Source: CAIWAH01 sp964602595 (lineage in GTDB: Bacteria > Verrucomicrobiota > Verrucomicrobiia > Limisphaerales > UBA9464). Taken from it: a DNA stretch of 64,000 nucleotides. Where the stretch lies: assembly GCA_964602595.1 (NCBI GenBank), contig CAZRRO010000001.1, forward strand, positions 496,001 through 560,000, read 5' to 3'. Positions 8,020 through 16,688 of this stretch are shown here, piece after piece; the stretch's first letter is position 1; each line of letters begins with the position of its first letter. A program made the position numbers and the translations under genes. The notes under the pieces were generated by a model. That model did not search any database and had not been told where the DNA came from. It saw nothing but the letters and a program-made list of their open reading frames with translations.

Positions 8020-8392
8020 AACAAAGGCGTAAGGTGTAGCAGGCGAGGGGAAATTGGGAAAGCGCTAGTCGATTGGCGCACCGCGACAAGGCACCCCGAA
8101 CCGTTGCACGACCCGGAAATCACCCATCGGCAGCACGGCAACTGAGTTGTTGGCGCCCGCTGGCCGCGTCACAATGGCAACATGTTTGCCTCAAGCCAGT
8201 GACGGTAGCGCCTCGTTCGCTGGTCCAATTCACCCACGGGACCATTCGTCCCCGCCGCCGGCAAACCCACCCGTTCGGGCCACATTCCTTCGTCCCGCGT
8301 CGGTATCCAAATATAGTTATTCTCCGCTTGACCCAAGCCGCGGCCCTAAGTAGAACTCACCGCACGACGACAAGGAGTCGGGATTAAATACA
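8020..8392. other. Divergent intergenic region between leuS and a PEP-CTERM gene
   Basis: This 373-base region separates two divergently transcribed genes and should hold both promoters. I see no convincing open reading frame. A purine-rich AAGGAG at 8372-8377 lies upstream of the + strand ATG at 8393 but 15 bases away, rather far for a classical ribosome-binding site. A TATAGT at 8312-8317 could be a -10 element, without a good -35 partner. Confidence 0.4.
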
Positions 8393-9148
8393 ATGAAGAC
8401 TACACAACATCTGCTTTTGGCGCTGGGGGGAATCACCGCCAGCTTTTCGATGTCCGCTGCGCTGCTGGACAGTTTTGATACGTTCGTTGCGCCAGGCAGC
8501 GGCACTCGGGGCTTCGATTTGTTGCTGGCCGCCCCAGGCACTGTTCAGGACAACGCCGGGAGTGGCGAAAATGTTGCGACTGCTCCGTCGGACACGAGCT
8601 TCGCGAGCTTGACTCGTCGTGTTACGCTCAATCACACCAGCGGTAGCGGGAACGCAAAGTTCAACAACAATGCGAACCCCGGAATCGCTAGTTGGTCAAA
8701 CGACTCGGGGGTTAATTCTACGGCGGTGCTCCGCTATAACTTCACCGCTGGCCAGAATTTCATTGGCTCTGGCTTGGTCAATATCGACTTTGACATGATT
8801 AACCCGGAGGTTGGAGCCAATCTCACTGTTGATATTTTCACGGGTTCGTCGCCGAATTATTTGGGAGCATATCTGACTGGCTCCTTCGCGAATGCATTTC
8901 TCACGACTAACCCCTCGTTTAGCGTTCCAAGTTTCACTGGGGTTAACGGCGGAACCTACGCGTCAATCTGGAGCTCGGCTCGGACGATCGTTTTCACGCT
9001 CTCTTCCGGTCTCACTGACCGTGATTTGTCGATTGATGAAATCAACCTGACTCAGAACAACGTTCCTGAAGCTCAGACCATGATTCCCGCGGTCGGTCTG
9101 GCTGGCTTGGTCGGCTTGGTTGCTTGGAAACGGCGCAAGAGCAACTGA
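8393..9148 (+). CDS. PEP-CTERM sorting-domain protein, secreted
   Basis: This 251-residue exported protein has an N-terminal signal peptide (MKTTQHLLLALGGITASFSM, likely cleaved after SMSA). The body is rich in Ser, Thr, Asn and Gly and predicted to be beta-structured. A classical C-terminal sorting tail follows: VPEA near residue 226, a hydrophobic helix (AVGLAGLVGLVAW) and the basic end KRRKSN. PEP-CTERM proteins are normally processed by an exosortase and associate with the outer surface or exopolysaccharide. No exosortase gene is in this window. The function of the body is unknown. A strong factor-independent terminator follows directly. Confidence 0.8.
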   Translation: MKTTQHLLLALGGITASFSMSAALLDSFDTFVAPGSGTRGFDLLLAAPGTVQDNAGSGENVATAPSDTSFASLTRRVTLNHTSGSGNAKFNNNANPGIASWSNDSGVNSTAVLRYNFTAGQNFIGSGLVNIDFDMINPEVGANLTVDIFTGSSPNYLGAYLTGSFANAFLTTNPSFSVPSFTGVNGGTYASIWSSARTIVFTLSSGLTDRDLSIDEINLTQNNVPEAQTMIPAVGLAGLVGLVAWKRRKSN

Positions 9149-9164
9149 TTTGCTCACATCTAGG

Positions 9165-9197
9165 GGCCCGCAGAGTAATTACTCTGCGGGCCTTTTG
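9165..9197 (+). terminator. Rho-independent terminator after the PEP-CTERM gene
   Basis: A perfect 14-base inverted repeat, GGCCCGCAGAGTAA (9165-9178) against TTACTCTGCGGGCC (9179-9192), is followed by TTTT at 9193-9196. It begins 16 bases after the stop codon of the PEP-CTERM gene. Confidence 0.9.
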
Positions 9198-9460
9198 CTT
9201 TCCGAGGATAGCATCGACGGAGACGGATGCTCACCTTCACGGAGGCGGCCGCCCTACGAAAGCAAAGGGTGGCGGGGTCGCGATTCCACGTGTATCGCTG
9301 GTCTGTCACCGATTGGGCACCTGCGTGCAATCAATTTGCTGCACCGGTTCAATTCACACCCTTTGCCGACCCAACGATCACTTCCCGCGAAAACACTTCG
9401 AATTTACCGTCTGCCTGGTCACCGCCCCGATGCAGACAACCGGAGCCCAAGGACTCAAAT
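9198..9460. other. Intergenic region without recognisable genes
   Basis: This stretch lies between the terminator and the convergent GNAT gene. Open frames of 80-155 codons cross it, but their translations are of mixed composition with no domain or signal, and they run on through the opposite-strand gene. I see no RNA gene or repeat. Confidence 0.4.
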
Positions 9461-10264
9461 TCACCGCAAGAGCTGCGTTGAATCAAGGGGTAGGGTCTCG
9501 GAATCCATCCATGTCAGGAAATCAATCGTCTTGAATTCACGGTCAATTGCTGGCGGCCCTGCAATCTTGGCACCCAGCGATAGGTAAGCCCTCAGCAACT
9601 TGGGAATCTTAGGCGCCACCGGCGCCACCGGCGCCAAAGGGCACCGGAACGAAGGCAAAGGATCGGTCCGGAACGGCAGGTCAGCCAAGTGCTCCTTGGC
9701 AAGTTCCTGATACGCCGAAGCACCGACACGCGGATCCTGCGTAGTCAACGAACTGCAACCGACCAAATACCGGGCGCCATGGCCTCGCGCATACTCGATG
9801 ATTCCGCGCCAGAGCAGGCCCAAGACCGCCAAGCCACGGTGTTCGCTATGAACGCAGGCCCTTCCCAACTCCACAACTTGGCTGGTGTGGACGCGGATTG
9901 GCGAAAAATCGAACTCCTGCTCGGAATAGAATCCCAAATTACGGGCGGCGGACGTCCCCGTCTGCAGCCGGTAGGTGCCGACGATTTCACCGGTTCGCTT
10001 ATCCTCGACGAGCAAGTGATCGCATACCGCGTCGAACGGGTCTTCATCCCGCAAGGTCGCGTAGCTCTTTTCCAATCCCTCGTTCAGTTCCAAATTGAAG
10101 ACGAGGAAACGCAATGTCTGGGCTGCTCGGACATCCGCTTCGGTTGCGGCGCGCCGCAGTTGGTAGGGCACGTTTTGGACGGCCCTCGCCAACATCCGGG
10201 AGGCCGCCTGAACCTGGATTGACCGTTGGAGGCTGTCCGGTGAGTCGGAAGTCAGCGCGTTCAT
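9461..10264 (-). CDS. GNAT-fold N-acyltransferase, OlsB-like (ornithine lipid) family
   Basis: This 267-residue protein resembles the Acetyltransf_5 / OlsB group, which acylate an amino group from acyl-ACP as in ornithine-lipid synthesis. Core features are DVRAAQTLRFLVFNLEL near residue 43, DHLLVEDKRTGEIVGTYRL near 82, ELGRACVHSEHRGLAVLGLLWRG near 132 and YLVGCSSLTTQDPRVG near 165. A C-terminal linker PLAPVAPVAP is coded by three 9-base direct repeats (9612-9638). It lies 79 bases downstream of clpC on the same strand. No OlsA partner is nearby, so the ornithine substrate is an inference from family. Confidence 0.72.
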   Translation of the reverse strand: MNALTSDSPDSLQRSIQVQAASRMLARAVQNVPYQLRRAATEADVRAAQTLRFLVFNLELNEGLEKSYATLRDEDPFDAVCDHLLVEDKRTGEIVGTYRLQTGTSAARNLGFYSEQEFDFSPIRVHTSQVVELGRACVHSEHRGLAVLGLLWRGIIEYARGHGARYLVGCSSLTTQDPRVGASAYQELAKEHLADLPFRTDPLPSFRCPLAPVAPVAPKIPKLLRAYLSLGAKIAGPPAIDREFKTIDFLTWMDSETLPLDSTQLLR

Positions 10265-10343
10265 GGCCGCAAGCCTAGGCTTAAATTCATCGCGGATGCA
10301 CGTTAATCATGGGTGTCACACCCGCTGCAGCGGCGTTAACTCG

Positions 10344-12881
10344 TTACGAAGAAGCAACATCTTGGACGGATCCCGCCGCCGCCGAATGCTCTTGGACGAA
10401 CCGAAGCTTGTCGGCATCGACCGTCACTTGGACAGGCTCGCCTTCGATCAGCGTCCCACGGAGAATTTCCTCCGCCAAGGGATCTTCCAGATATCGCTCC
10501 ACGGCGCGACGCATGGGGCGGGCGCCATACTGGGGATCGAAGCCTTTCTCGATAAGGAAGTCCTTGGACTTTTCGTCCAAAACGATGCGCACATTCTTCC
10601 GCGCAATCCGTTCCAGCACCTTCTTGATCTCGAGCTCAAGAATGGTGACCAGCTCCGGCTTGCCCAGCGTGCGGAAGACGATGATGTCGTCCAAGCGGTT
10701 CAGGAACTCAGGCCGGAAGAACTTCTTCGCCTCGTCGAGCGTTTTCCCGCGCATGCTCTCGTAGTCGGCAGCGTCGCTGGCCTTGGCGAAACCCATGACG
10801 TTGCTCTTGCGCAACACATCCGAGCCGACATTCGAGGTGAGCAGGATGATCGTATTCCGGAAATCAACCACCCGGCCGAGGGAATCGGTCAGCTTACCCT
10901 CCTCTAGAATTTGGAGGAGCATGTTCATGACGTCCGGATGGGCCTTCTCGATCTCGTCGAACAGCACCACGGAGTAGGGTTGGCGGCGCACCTTCTCAGT
11001 CAACTGGCCGCCCTCCTCGTAGCCGACATAGCCCGGCGGCGAGCCGATGAGCCTGCTCACCGTGAACTTTTCCATATACTCGCTCATGTCGAGTTGGATC
11101 AGGTTTTGGACCGAACCGAACATCTGCTCTGCCAACGTGCGCGCCAGCAAGGTCTTGCCAACGCCAGTCGGCCCAAGCAGCGCAAAGCAACCAATGGGCC
11201 GCTTCGGGTCCTTCAGATCGGCCCGGGCCCGGCGAAGCGACTTGGCGAGCGCCACCACCGCGTCCTTTTGGCCGACAACGACCTTGCCGAGCTCGATTTC
11301 CACCGTCAGCAGCTTCTGGGTTTCGCTCTGGCCCATGCGCTGCAGCGGAATGCCCGTCCATTTGGCCACCACCTGAAGGATGTCGTCCTCCCCGATCTGG
11401 ACTCGGCGCTCGTCCTTGTTCGTCTTCCATTCCGCCAAAACCTTGTCCAAGCGCTCCTTCGCGGCCTTTTCCTGATCCCGCAGCTGGGCGGCCCCCTCGA
11501 AATCCTGATCCTTGATCGCCTGCTCCTTTTTCTGCTTCAGGGCCTCAATTTCCGCCTCCTGCTCCTTCACGTTGGGCGGGCGTTGCATGGCCCCAATCCG
11601 CGCCTTGGATCCGGCCTCGTCCATGACATCGATCGCCTTGTCCGGCAGGAACCGTGCGGTAATGTAACGATCGCTTAACTTGACGCAGGCGGAGATCGCA
11701 TCGTCCGAAAACTGGGCCTTGTGGTGGTCCTCATACTTGGGTTTCAGCCCGTGGAGAATCGTGATCGCGTCATCGACGGAGGGGGGCTCCACCTTCACGG
11801 TCTGGAAGCGGCGCTCCAAGGCGGAATCCTTTTCGATGTATTTGCGATACTCGTTGAGCGTCGTCGCGCCCACGATCTGCATCTCGCCGCGGCTGAGTGC
11901 CGGCTTGAAGATGTTGGACGCGTCCATGGTGCCCTCCGCCGATCCGGCGCCCACGATGGTGTGCAGCTCGTCGATGAATAGGATGACGTTCTTCGCCTTC
12001 CGGATCTCGTCCATGACCGCCTTGATGCGCTCCTCGAATTGCCCGCGATACTTGGTCCCGGCGACCATCAGGGCCAGATCGAGCGTGATGACCCGCTTGG
12101 TGGCCAGGAGTTCGGGAACGTTCCCTTTCGCGATTTCCTGGGCCAAACCTTCCACGATTGCCGTCTTGCCCACCCCGGCCTCGCCCAGCAACACCGGGTT
12201 GTTCTTCGTCCGCCGGCACAGAATCTGGATAACCCGCTCAATCTCCGAAGCGCGGCCAATCACGGGATCCATTTCCCCTTTTTTCGCCAATTCCGTCAGG
12301 TCGCGGCCAAATGCCTTGAGTGCGGGAGTCTTCTGCTCCTTCTTCCCGCCCTCGGCTTTGCCACCGGCCTTCACGGGATCGTTTTTCTCCTCAGACTGTT
12401 CCTCTGCGGGGGTGCCCTCGTTCTGCTGAAAACCGGGATCCAGTTCCTTGAGAATTTCCTGCCGGCACTGCTCAATGTCGACGTCGAGATTCTTCAGCAC
12501 CTTGGCAGCGACCCCATCCCCTTCCCGCAACAGCCCCAGCAGGATGTGCTCCGTGCCGACATAGGTGTGGTTGAGGGCCTTGGCCTCCTTGGCGGCGAGC
12601 GAAAGAACCTTCTTCACGCGCGGCGTGTAGGGGATATTGCCGCTGACCTTGCTCTCGGCTCCGCCCCGAACCTCCTTTTCCACTTCCTGGCGAACCATCT
12701 CGAGATCCAGCCCCATGCGTTGGAGAACATTCACCGCGACCCCCTGCCCCAGCTTGATGAGTCCCAGCAACAAGTGCTCGGTGCCCACGAAATTGTGGCC
12801 GAAGCGGTCCGCCTCCTTCCGGGCCAGCGCCAACACTTGCTGCGCCCGGGGGGTGAAATTGTTCATGTTCTCTTCGCTCAT
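10344..12881 (-). CDS. clpC: ATP-dependent Clp protease ATP-binding subunit ClpC
   Basis: ClpC is a hexameric AAA+ unfoldase that feeds substrates to ClpP or remodels proteins in the cytoplasm. From MSEENMNNFTPRAQQ the 845-residue product shows two N-terminal Clp repeats (GHNFVGTEHLLLGL and NHTYVGTEHILLGL), a first ATPase module with Walker A GEAGVGKT, a UVR-like middle coiled coil (KKEQAIKDQDFEGAAQLRDQ) and a second ATPase module with GPTGVGKTLLAR and Walker B VVLFDEIEKAHPD. Presence of the UVR motif and the spacing favour ClpC over ClpA or ClpB. A longer reading to 12977 adds 32 residues without family support. The downstream GNAT gene may be co-transcribed. Confidence 0.96.
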   Translation of the reverse strand: MSEENMNNFTPRAQQVLALARKEADRFGHNFVGTEHLLLGLIKLGQGVAVNVLQRMGLDLEMVRQEVEKEVRGGAESKVSGNIPYTPRVKKVLSLAAKEAKALNHTYVGTEHILLGLLREGDGVAAKVLKNLDVDIEQCRQEILKELDPGFQQNEGTPAEEQSEEKNDPVKAGGKAEGGKKEQKTPALKAFGRDLTELAKKGEMDPVIGRASEIERVIQILCRRTKNNPVLLGEAGVGKTAIVEGLAQEIAKGNVPELLATKRVITLDLALMVAGTKYRGQFEERIKAVMDEIRKAKNVILFIDELHTIVGAGSAEGTMDASNIFKPALSRGEMQIVGATTLNEYRKYIEKDSALERRFQTVKVEPPSVDDAITILHGLKPKYEDHHKAQFSDDAISACVKLSDRYITARFLPDKAIDVMDEAGSKARIGAMQRPPNVKEQEAEIEALKQKKEQAIKDQDFEGAAQLRDQEKAAKERLDKVLAEWKTNKDERRVQIGEDDILQVVAKWTGIPLQRMGQSETQKLLTVEIELGKVVVGQKDAVVALAKSLRRARADLKDPKRPIGCFALLGPTGVGKTLLARTLAEQMFGSVQNLIQLDMSEYMEKFTVSRLIGSPPGYVGYEEGGQLTEKVRRQPYSVVLFDEIEKAHPDVMNMLLQILEEGKLTDSLGRVVDFRNTIILLTSNVGSDVLRKSNVMGFAKASDAADYESMRGKTLDEAKKFFRPEFLNRLDDIIVFRTLGKPELVTILELEIKKVLERIARKNVRIVLDEKSKDFLIEKGFDPQYGARPMRRAVERYLEDPLAEEILRGTLIEGEPVQVTVDADKLRFVQEHSAAAGSVQDVASS

Positions 12882-13064
12882 AGTCTCACGAGTTGTCCGA
12901 CCGCAGGCAAAATGCCAGCAACCGGCCCGACTCAGTGTCGGCAGGTTGCCCCAAGGCGTCAAAAGTTCTTCCGCCAATGGCTGAACGCCATCGGATCCAA
13001 TCGGGAGTCGTATCGGACGACTAATTCGCGAAGTTGAGCCCCAATTCCCGTGTCGGTCCGCGCC

Positions 13065-13877
13065 TCATTGAACCGCCACCACAGCTACCTTTCGGGAAAG
13101 TGCCAGCGCCTCCAGCTCGGGCTGGTCCAACAGCAACGTCCGACCGGCCTCGACCGCCAGGACGCCAATCCCATTCGCCGCACAGACGTCGATCGTCCGC
13201 GGGCCAACGCAGGGAATGTCGAAACGCATGTCGTGCCCCTCTTTGGCGACCTTCACGGCCACCGCTCCGCCCGATTTCCCGGCCAACTTGCCCCCCCGCT
13301 CGAAGCATCCATCGGTTCCCTCAAACGCCTCAACCGCCAATGTGGCCCCGTCCTTGATGACCACGCTTTGCCCGATTTCCAGCCGTGAGACTTCCTTGGC
13401 GATCCGCAAGCCGTAGGCCGAATCGTCCCGCTGCTGATCGGTCAGCTTGGGCCCGACGTGAAAACCCGCGGCTGGCATCCACGGTTGCAACCACCGGAGC
13501 GGCTCAATCAGTTCCACCCCGTCCTTTTGCAACTCGTCGCCAATGGCCCCGAAGATCGTATGGGCGTTCTTCGCCTTGAGCCGAAAGAGCAATCCCATCG
13601 CCCGCAAATCCGGGCGGACGTCGAACAGGTTCTTCGGGGCAATCTGCCCCAACATCACGCATTGCCGGACCCCGCGGTCGGTGAATGCCCGGATCATCGC
13701 GCTGAGCTGCCCCACCCGCAGCCAGACCACCTCGTCCACCAAAGCGGCCAGATCCGGACTGGTTTCCCCTTCGAAACCAACTGCGACCACCCGACGGCCG
13801 GCGCGCTTGGCCTCGCGGGCAAACAGCAGCGGCAGCGACTTTGAACCGGCAATGAGCCCCAAGGGTGCGTCGGACAT
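13065..13877 (-). CDS. lpxI: LpxI-family UDP-2,3-diacylglucosamine diphosphatase (DUF1009)
   Basis: LpxI hydrolyses UDP-2,3-diacylglucosamine to lipid X in lipid A synthesis, replacing LpxH in many bacteria. The 270-residue protein has the LpxI layout. An N-terminal domain starts LGLIAGSKSLPLLFAREAKR and contains GQLSAMIRAFTDRGVRQCVMLGQI. A C-terminal domain contains SVVIKDGATLAVEAFEGTDGC, AVKVAKEGHDMRFDIPCVGPRTID and GIGVLAVEAGRTLLLDQ. It indicates a lipopolysaccharide-type outer membrane. It sits upstream of clpC on the same strand with about 180 bases between, and it is divergent from the ATP-grasp operon. No other lpx gene is in view. Confidence 0.9.
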   Translation of the reverse strand: MSDAPLGLIAGSKSLPLLFAREAKRAGRRVVAVGFEGETSPDLAALVDEVVWLRVGQLSAMIRAFTDRGVRQCVMLGQIAPKNLFDVRPDLRAMGLLFRLKAKNAHTIFGAIGDELQKDGVELIEPLRWLQPWMPAAGFHVGPKLTDQQRDDSAYGLRIAKEVSRLEIGQSVVIKDGATLAVEAFEGTDGCFERGGKLAGKSGGAVAVKVAKEGHDMRFDIPCVGPRTIDVCAANGIGVLAVEAGRTLLLDQPELEALALSRKVAVVAVQ

Positions 13878-14083
13878 CGGCGATCATCTTGCCCGACCCA
13901 ACTCCGCGAGGAAAGCGCCGGCAAGCTCGGGACGTCCCGGAACGAAGCCGAGGTAGCTAGGCATTTTTCCCCGCCCGGCATGACGGTTTGAATCGTTCCC
14001 ATCCGATCCATGAGCGGTTTTCGGGTTCTGCGCGGGGCTTTTTCCTTGCTGCATCTGCCACCGAAGTCGGCCAAATAGGGCCT

Positions 14084-15523
14084 GTGCTGAACGGCTACCG
14101 CGCGGAGAACTTTTTCGACGAGATGGTGGATGCGCACGATCAGTTGCGGCCGCATTACCGGCGTTTCCAACAGCTCTTCGGAGACATCAAACCGGAGGAT
14201 TTCGACCGCTATCGACAGTCCGTGGACCTGTCGTTTCTCCGGCAGGGCATCACGTTCAACGTCTACGGCGACGCCCAAGGCACGGAGAAAATTTTCCCGT
14301 TCGACCTGATCCCCCGGATCATCAGCGGCAAGGAGTGGGAGAAGCTGGAGGCCGGGTTGGTCCAACGAATTACCGCCCTCAACCTGTTCCTCCACGACAT
14401 CTACCACGAACAGAAGATCGTGAAGGATGGCGTCGTGCCGCCTTATTACGTCCTTTCAGGCAAACACTTCCGCCGGGAATTCTCCGGCTTCAACGTTCCC
14501 AAGGACATCTACATCCACGTCTGCGGGACGGACCTCATCCGGGGCGCCGACGGCGGCTGGATGGTGTTGGAGGACAACGGCCGCTGCCCCAGCGGCGTCA
14601 GCTACGTCTTGGAAAACCGCCGGGCGATGAAGCGCACGTTCCCCGGCATGTTTGAAGACATTGGCATTCGGCCTGTGGAGCACTATTCGCAGGAACTGCT
14701 GAAGATGCTCCAGCACATTGCTCCGGCTGGCGTGGCCGACCCGACGGTCGTGCTGCTCACGCCCGGCGCGTTCAACAGCGCCTACTTCGAACATACCTAC
14801 CTGGCGCGGCAGATGGGCATCGAGATCGTCGAGGGGCGCGATCTGGTGGTGCGGGACGCCCGGGTGTTCATGCGGACCACCAAGGGGTTGCAACCGGTCC
14901 ACGTCATTTACCGGCGCATCGACGACGACTTCCTCGACCCCACGGTTTTCCGGCGCGATTCGATGCTCGGAGTGCCGGGCATCGTCCGCGCCTACCGCGC
15001 GGGCAACGTCTCGCTCGCGAATTCGATCGGCACGGGCATCGCCGACGACAAGGTCATGTATGCGTTCGTGCCGAAGATGATCAAATACTACCTCGACCAG
15101 GAGCCGATCATCCCGAACGTCCCGACCTACCTGGCCAACGAGGAGACCGACAGAAAATACATCCTCGAAAACCTTGGCGACCTCGTCGTGAAGGCCGCCA
15201 ACGAATCTGGTGGCTACGGCATGCTGGTCGGCCCGAAGTCCACGAAGGAGGAAATCGAAAAGTTCCGCGGCGCAGTCGAGGCAGATCCGCGCAATTACAT
15301 CGCGCAACCCATGATCTCCCTGTCTCGGCATCCGACCCACGTGGGCGACGGCAAGTTCGAAGGCCGCCACATCGACCTGCGCCCTTACGTGATTTACGGC
15401 GAGAAAATTACCATCGTCCCCGGCGGCTTGACTCGCGTGGCCCTGCGCAAGGGTTCTATCGTGGTCAATTCCTCCCAAGGCGGCGGCAGCAAAGACACTT
15501 GGGTCCTCTACGGCGACGAATGA
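14084..15523 (+). CDS. Circularly permuted type 2 ATP-grasp protein (DUF404/DUF407)
   Basis: This protein of about 479 residues matches the circularly permuted ATP-grasp family, predicted to form amide or peptide bonds with ATP. Hallmarks include the N-terminal NFFDEMVDAHDQLRPHYRRF, SFLRQGITFNVYGD, IFPFDLIPRII, the ATP-binding stretches DGGWMVLEDNGRCPSGVSYVLENR and GDLVVKAANESGGYGMLVGP, and HIDLRPYVIYG with GGLTRVALRKGSIVVNSSQGGGSKDTWV at the end. I chose the GTG at 14084 because homologues begin close to this point. A TTG at 13988 would add a non-family leader. It is the first gene of an operon with an alpha-E protein and a transglutaminase/DUF2126 protein. Confidence 0.9.
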   Translation: MLNGYRAENFFDEMVDAHDQLRPHYRRFQQLFGDIKPEDFDRYRQSVDLSFLRQGITFNVYGDAQGTEKIFPFDLIPRIISGKEWEKLEAGLVQRITALNLFLHDIYHEQKIVKDGVVPPYYVLSGKHFRREFSGFNVPKDIYIHVCGTDLIRGADGGWMVLEDNGRCPSGVSYVLENRRAMKRTFPGMFEDIGIRPVEHYSQELLKMLQHIAPAGVADPTVVLLTPGAFNSAYFEHTYLARQMGIEIVEGRDLVVRDARVFMRTTKGLQPVHVIYRRIDDDFLDPTVFRRDSMLGVPGIVRAYRAGNVSLANSIGTGIADDKVMYAFVPKMIKYYLDQEPIIPNVPTYLANEETDRKYILENLGDLVVKAANESGGYGMLVGPKSTKEEIEKFRGAVEADPRNYIAQPMISLSRHPTHVGDGKFEGRHIDLRPYVIYGEKITIVPGGLTRVALRKGSIVVNSSQGGGSKDTWVLYGDE

Positions 15524-15566
15524 ACCCGGTGAACGAAACCCAACCCGACCAACCGCACCCATTCCC

Positions 15567-16634
15567 ATGCTGAGCCGCGTCGCCAACTGCCTCTACTGGA
15601 TGTCCCGCTACATCGAGCGCTCCGAGAACATCGCGCGCCTCGTGGACACCAACCTCCAGCTCCTGCTCGATTTCCGGAAACTGGATGAGCAGCGCCTCGC
15701 TGAACACTGGTTGCCCGTCGTGCAGGCGACCGGCGATGAAGCGGAATTCTTCAAGCTCCATCCGGTGGCCACCGCCGAGGCGGTTACTGAATTCATGGTG
15801 TTCCAGATGGAGAATTCGAACTCCATCGTTCAGTCGATCTGCCAAGCCCGGGAGAACGCCCGCATGGTCCGTGACCAGATCACGGGCGAACTCTGGGAGG
15901 AACTCAATCGCCTCTACCTATTCATCCGGTCCCAGGATGCCCGCCGGTTGTGGGACCAGAGCCCGAGTGAATTCTTCGAGAAGATCAAGGCGAGTTCCCT
16001 CCACATCGTCGGCATCACGTTCGCCACGCTGATCCACAACGAAGGCTGGCAATTCAACCAAGTCGGCAAGTTTTTGGAGCGCGCCGACAAGACGTCCCGG
16101 ATTCTCGACGTCCGTTATCAGACCCTGCCGGAACGTGGGGCTCCCAAGTCCATCACCCAGACCGAGTCGCTCGAATGGTCCGCCATCCTCCGCTCGTGCA
16201 GTGCCTGGGATGCTTACAAGTCGATCTATGGTGCCGACGTTCATCCCAAGCTGGTGGCCGAATTCCTCCTCCTCAATGAGGAACTGCCCCGCTCGGTGCG
16301 CTTCTGCGTCAATGAACTGAACACCGCCCTCCGCCGCATCTCAGGCGTCCAGGAAGGGCGCTTCGTGAACGACGCCGAAAAACTTGCCGGCCGGTTGCTG
16401 GCCGAACTCCAGTTCAGCACCGTGGACGAAATTTTCGACCGCGGGCTCCACAAGTATCTCGACGATCTCCAGTTGAAACTCAACTCGATCGGCGACGCCC
16501 TGTTCGAGGCCTATTTCTTCCTCTCGTTCGCCACGTTTGACGACGAAGTCTTCGTCCAGCAGGAGGAGCAACAGCAGCAGCTTCGGCTCGGGCGCTGGCA
16601 ATGTCGGCGTCTGGCGCGTGCTTTGGCGCGCTGA
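15567..16634 (+). CDS. Alpha-E domain protein (DUF403)
   Basis: The 355-residue protein starts MLSRVANCLYWMSRYIERSE, the signature of the alpha-E family. These all-helical proteins are consistently encoded beside circularly permuted ATP-grasp ligases and transglutaminases. Further family segments are RENARMVRDQITGELWEELN near residue 95, FLERADKTSRILDVRYQTLP near 168 and EWSAILRSCSAWDAYKSIYG near 202. Its biochemical role is not established; it is thought to act with the ATP-grasp protein. The gene begins 43 bases after that gene. A Gln-rich stretch (about residues 332-338) lies close to the C-terminus. Confidence 0.9.
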   Translation: MLSRVANCLYWMSRYIERSENIARLVDTNLQLLLDFRKLDEQRLAEHWLPVVQATGDEAEFFKLHPVATAEAVTEFMVFQMENSNSIVQSICQARENARMVRDQITGELWEELNRLYLFIRSQDARRLWDQSPSEFFEKIKASSLHIVGITFATLIHNEGWQFNQVGKFLERADKTSRILDVRYQTLPERGAPKSITQTESLEWSAILRSCSAWDAYKSIYGADVHPKLVAEFLLLNEELPRSVRFCVNELNTALRRISGVQEGRFVNDAEKLAGRLLAELQFSTVDEIFDRGLHKYLDDLQLKLNSIGDALFEAYFFLSFATFDDEVFVQQEEQQQQLRLGRWQCRRLARALAR

Positions 16635-16688
16635 AACCGGTCCCTTTTCGCAGTCGGTTTGCGGTTTTCGGTCACTGCCCCTTCCATC

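Noticed and set aside
9120..9587. 155-codon frame after the first PEP-CTERM gene
   Set aside because: It overlaps the stop of that gene, crosses the terminator and continues into the opposite-strand gene; no domain is visible.
10310..10336. Palindromes GGGTGTCACACCC and CCGCTGCAGCGG downstream of clpC
   Set aside because: Short stems without a T tract, so not a convincing terminator.
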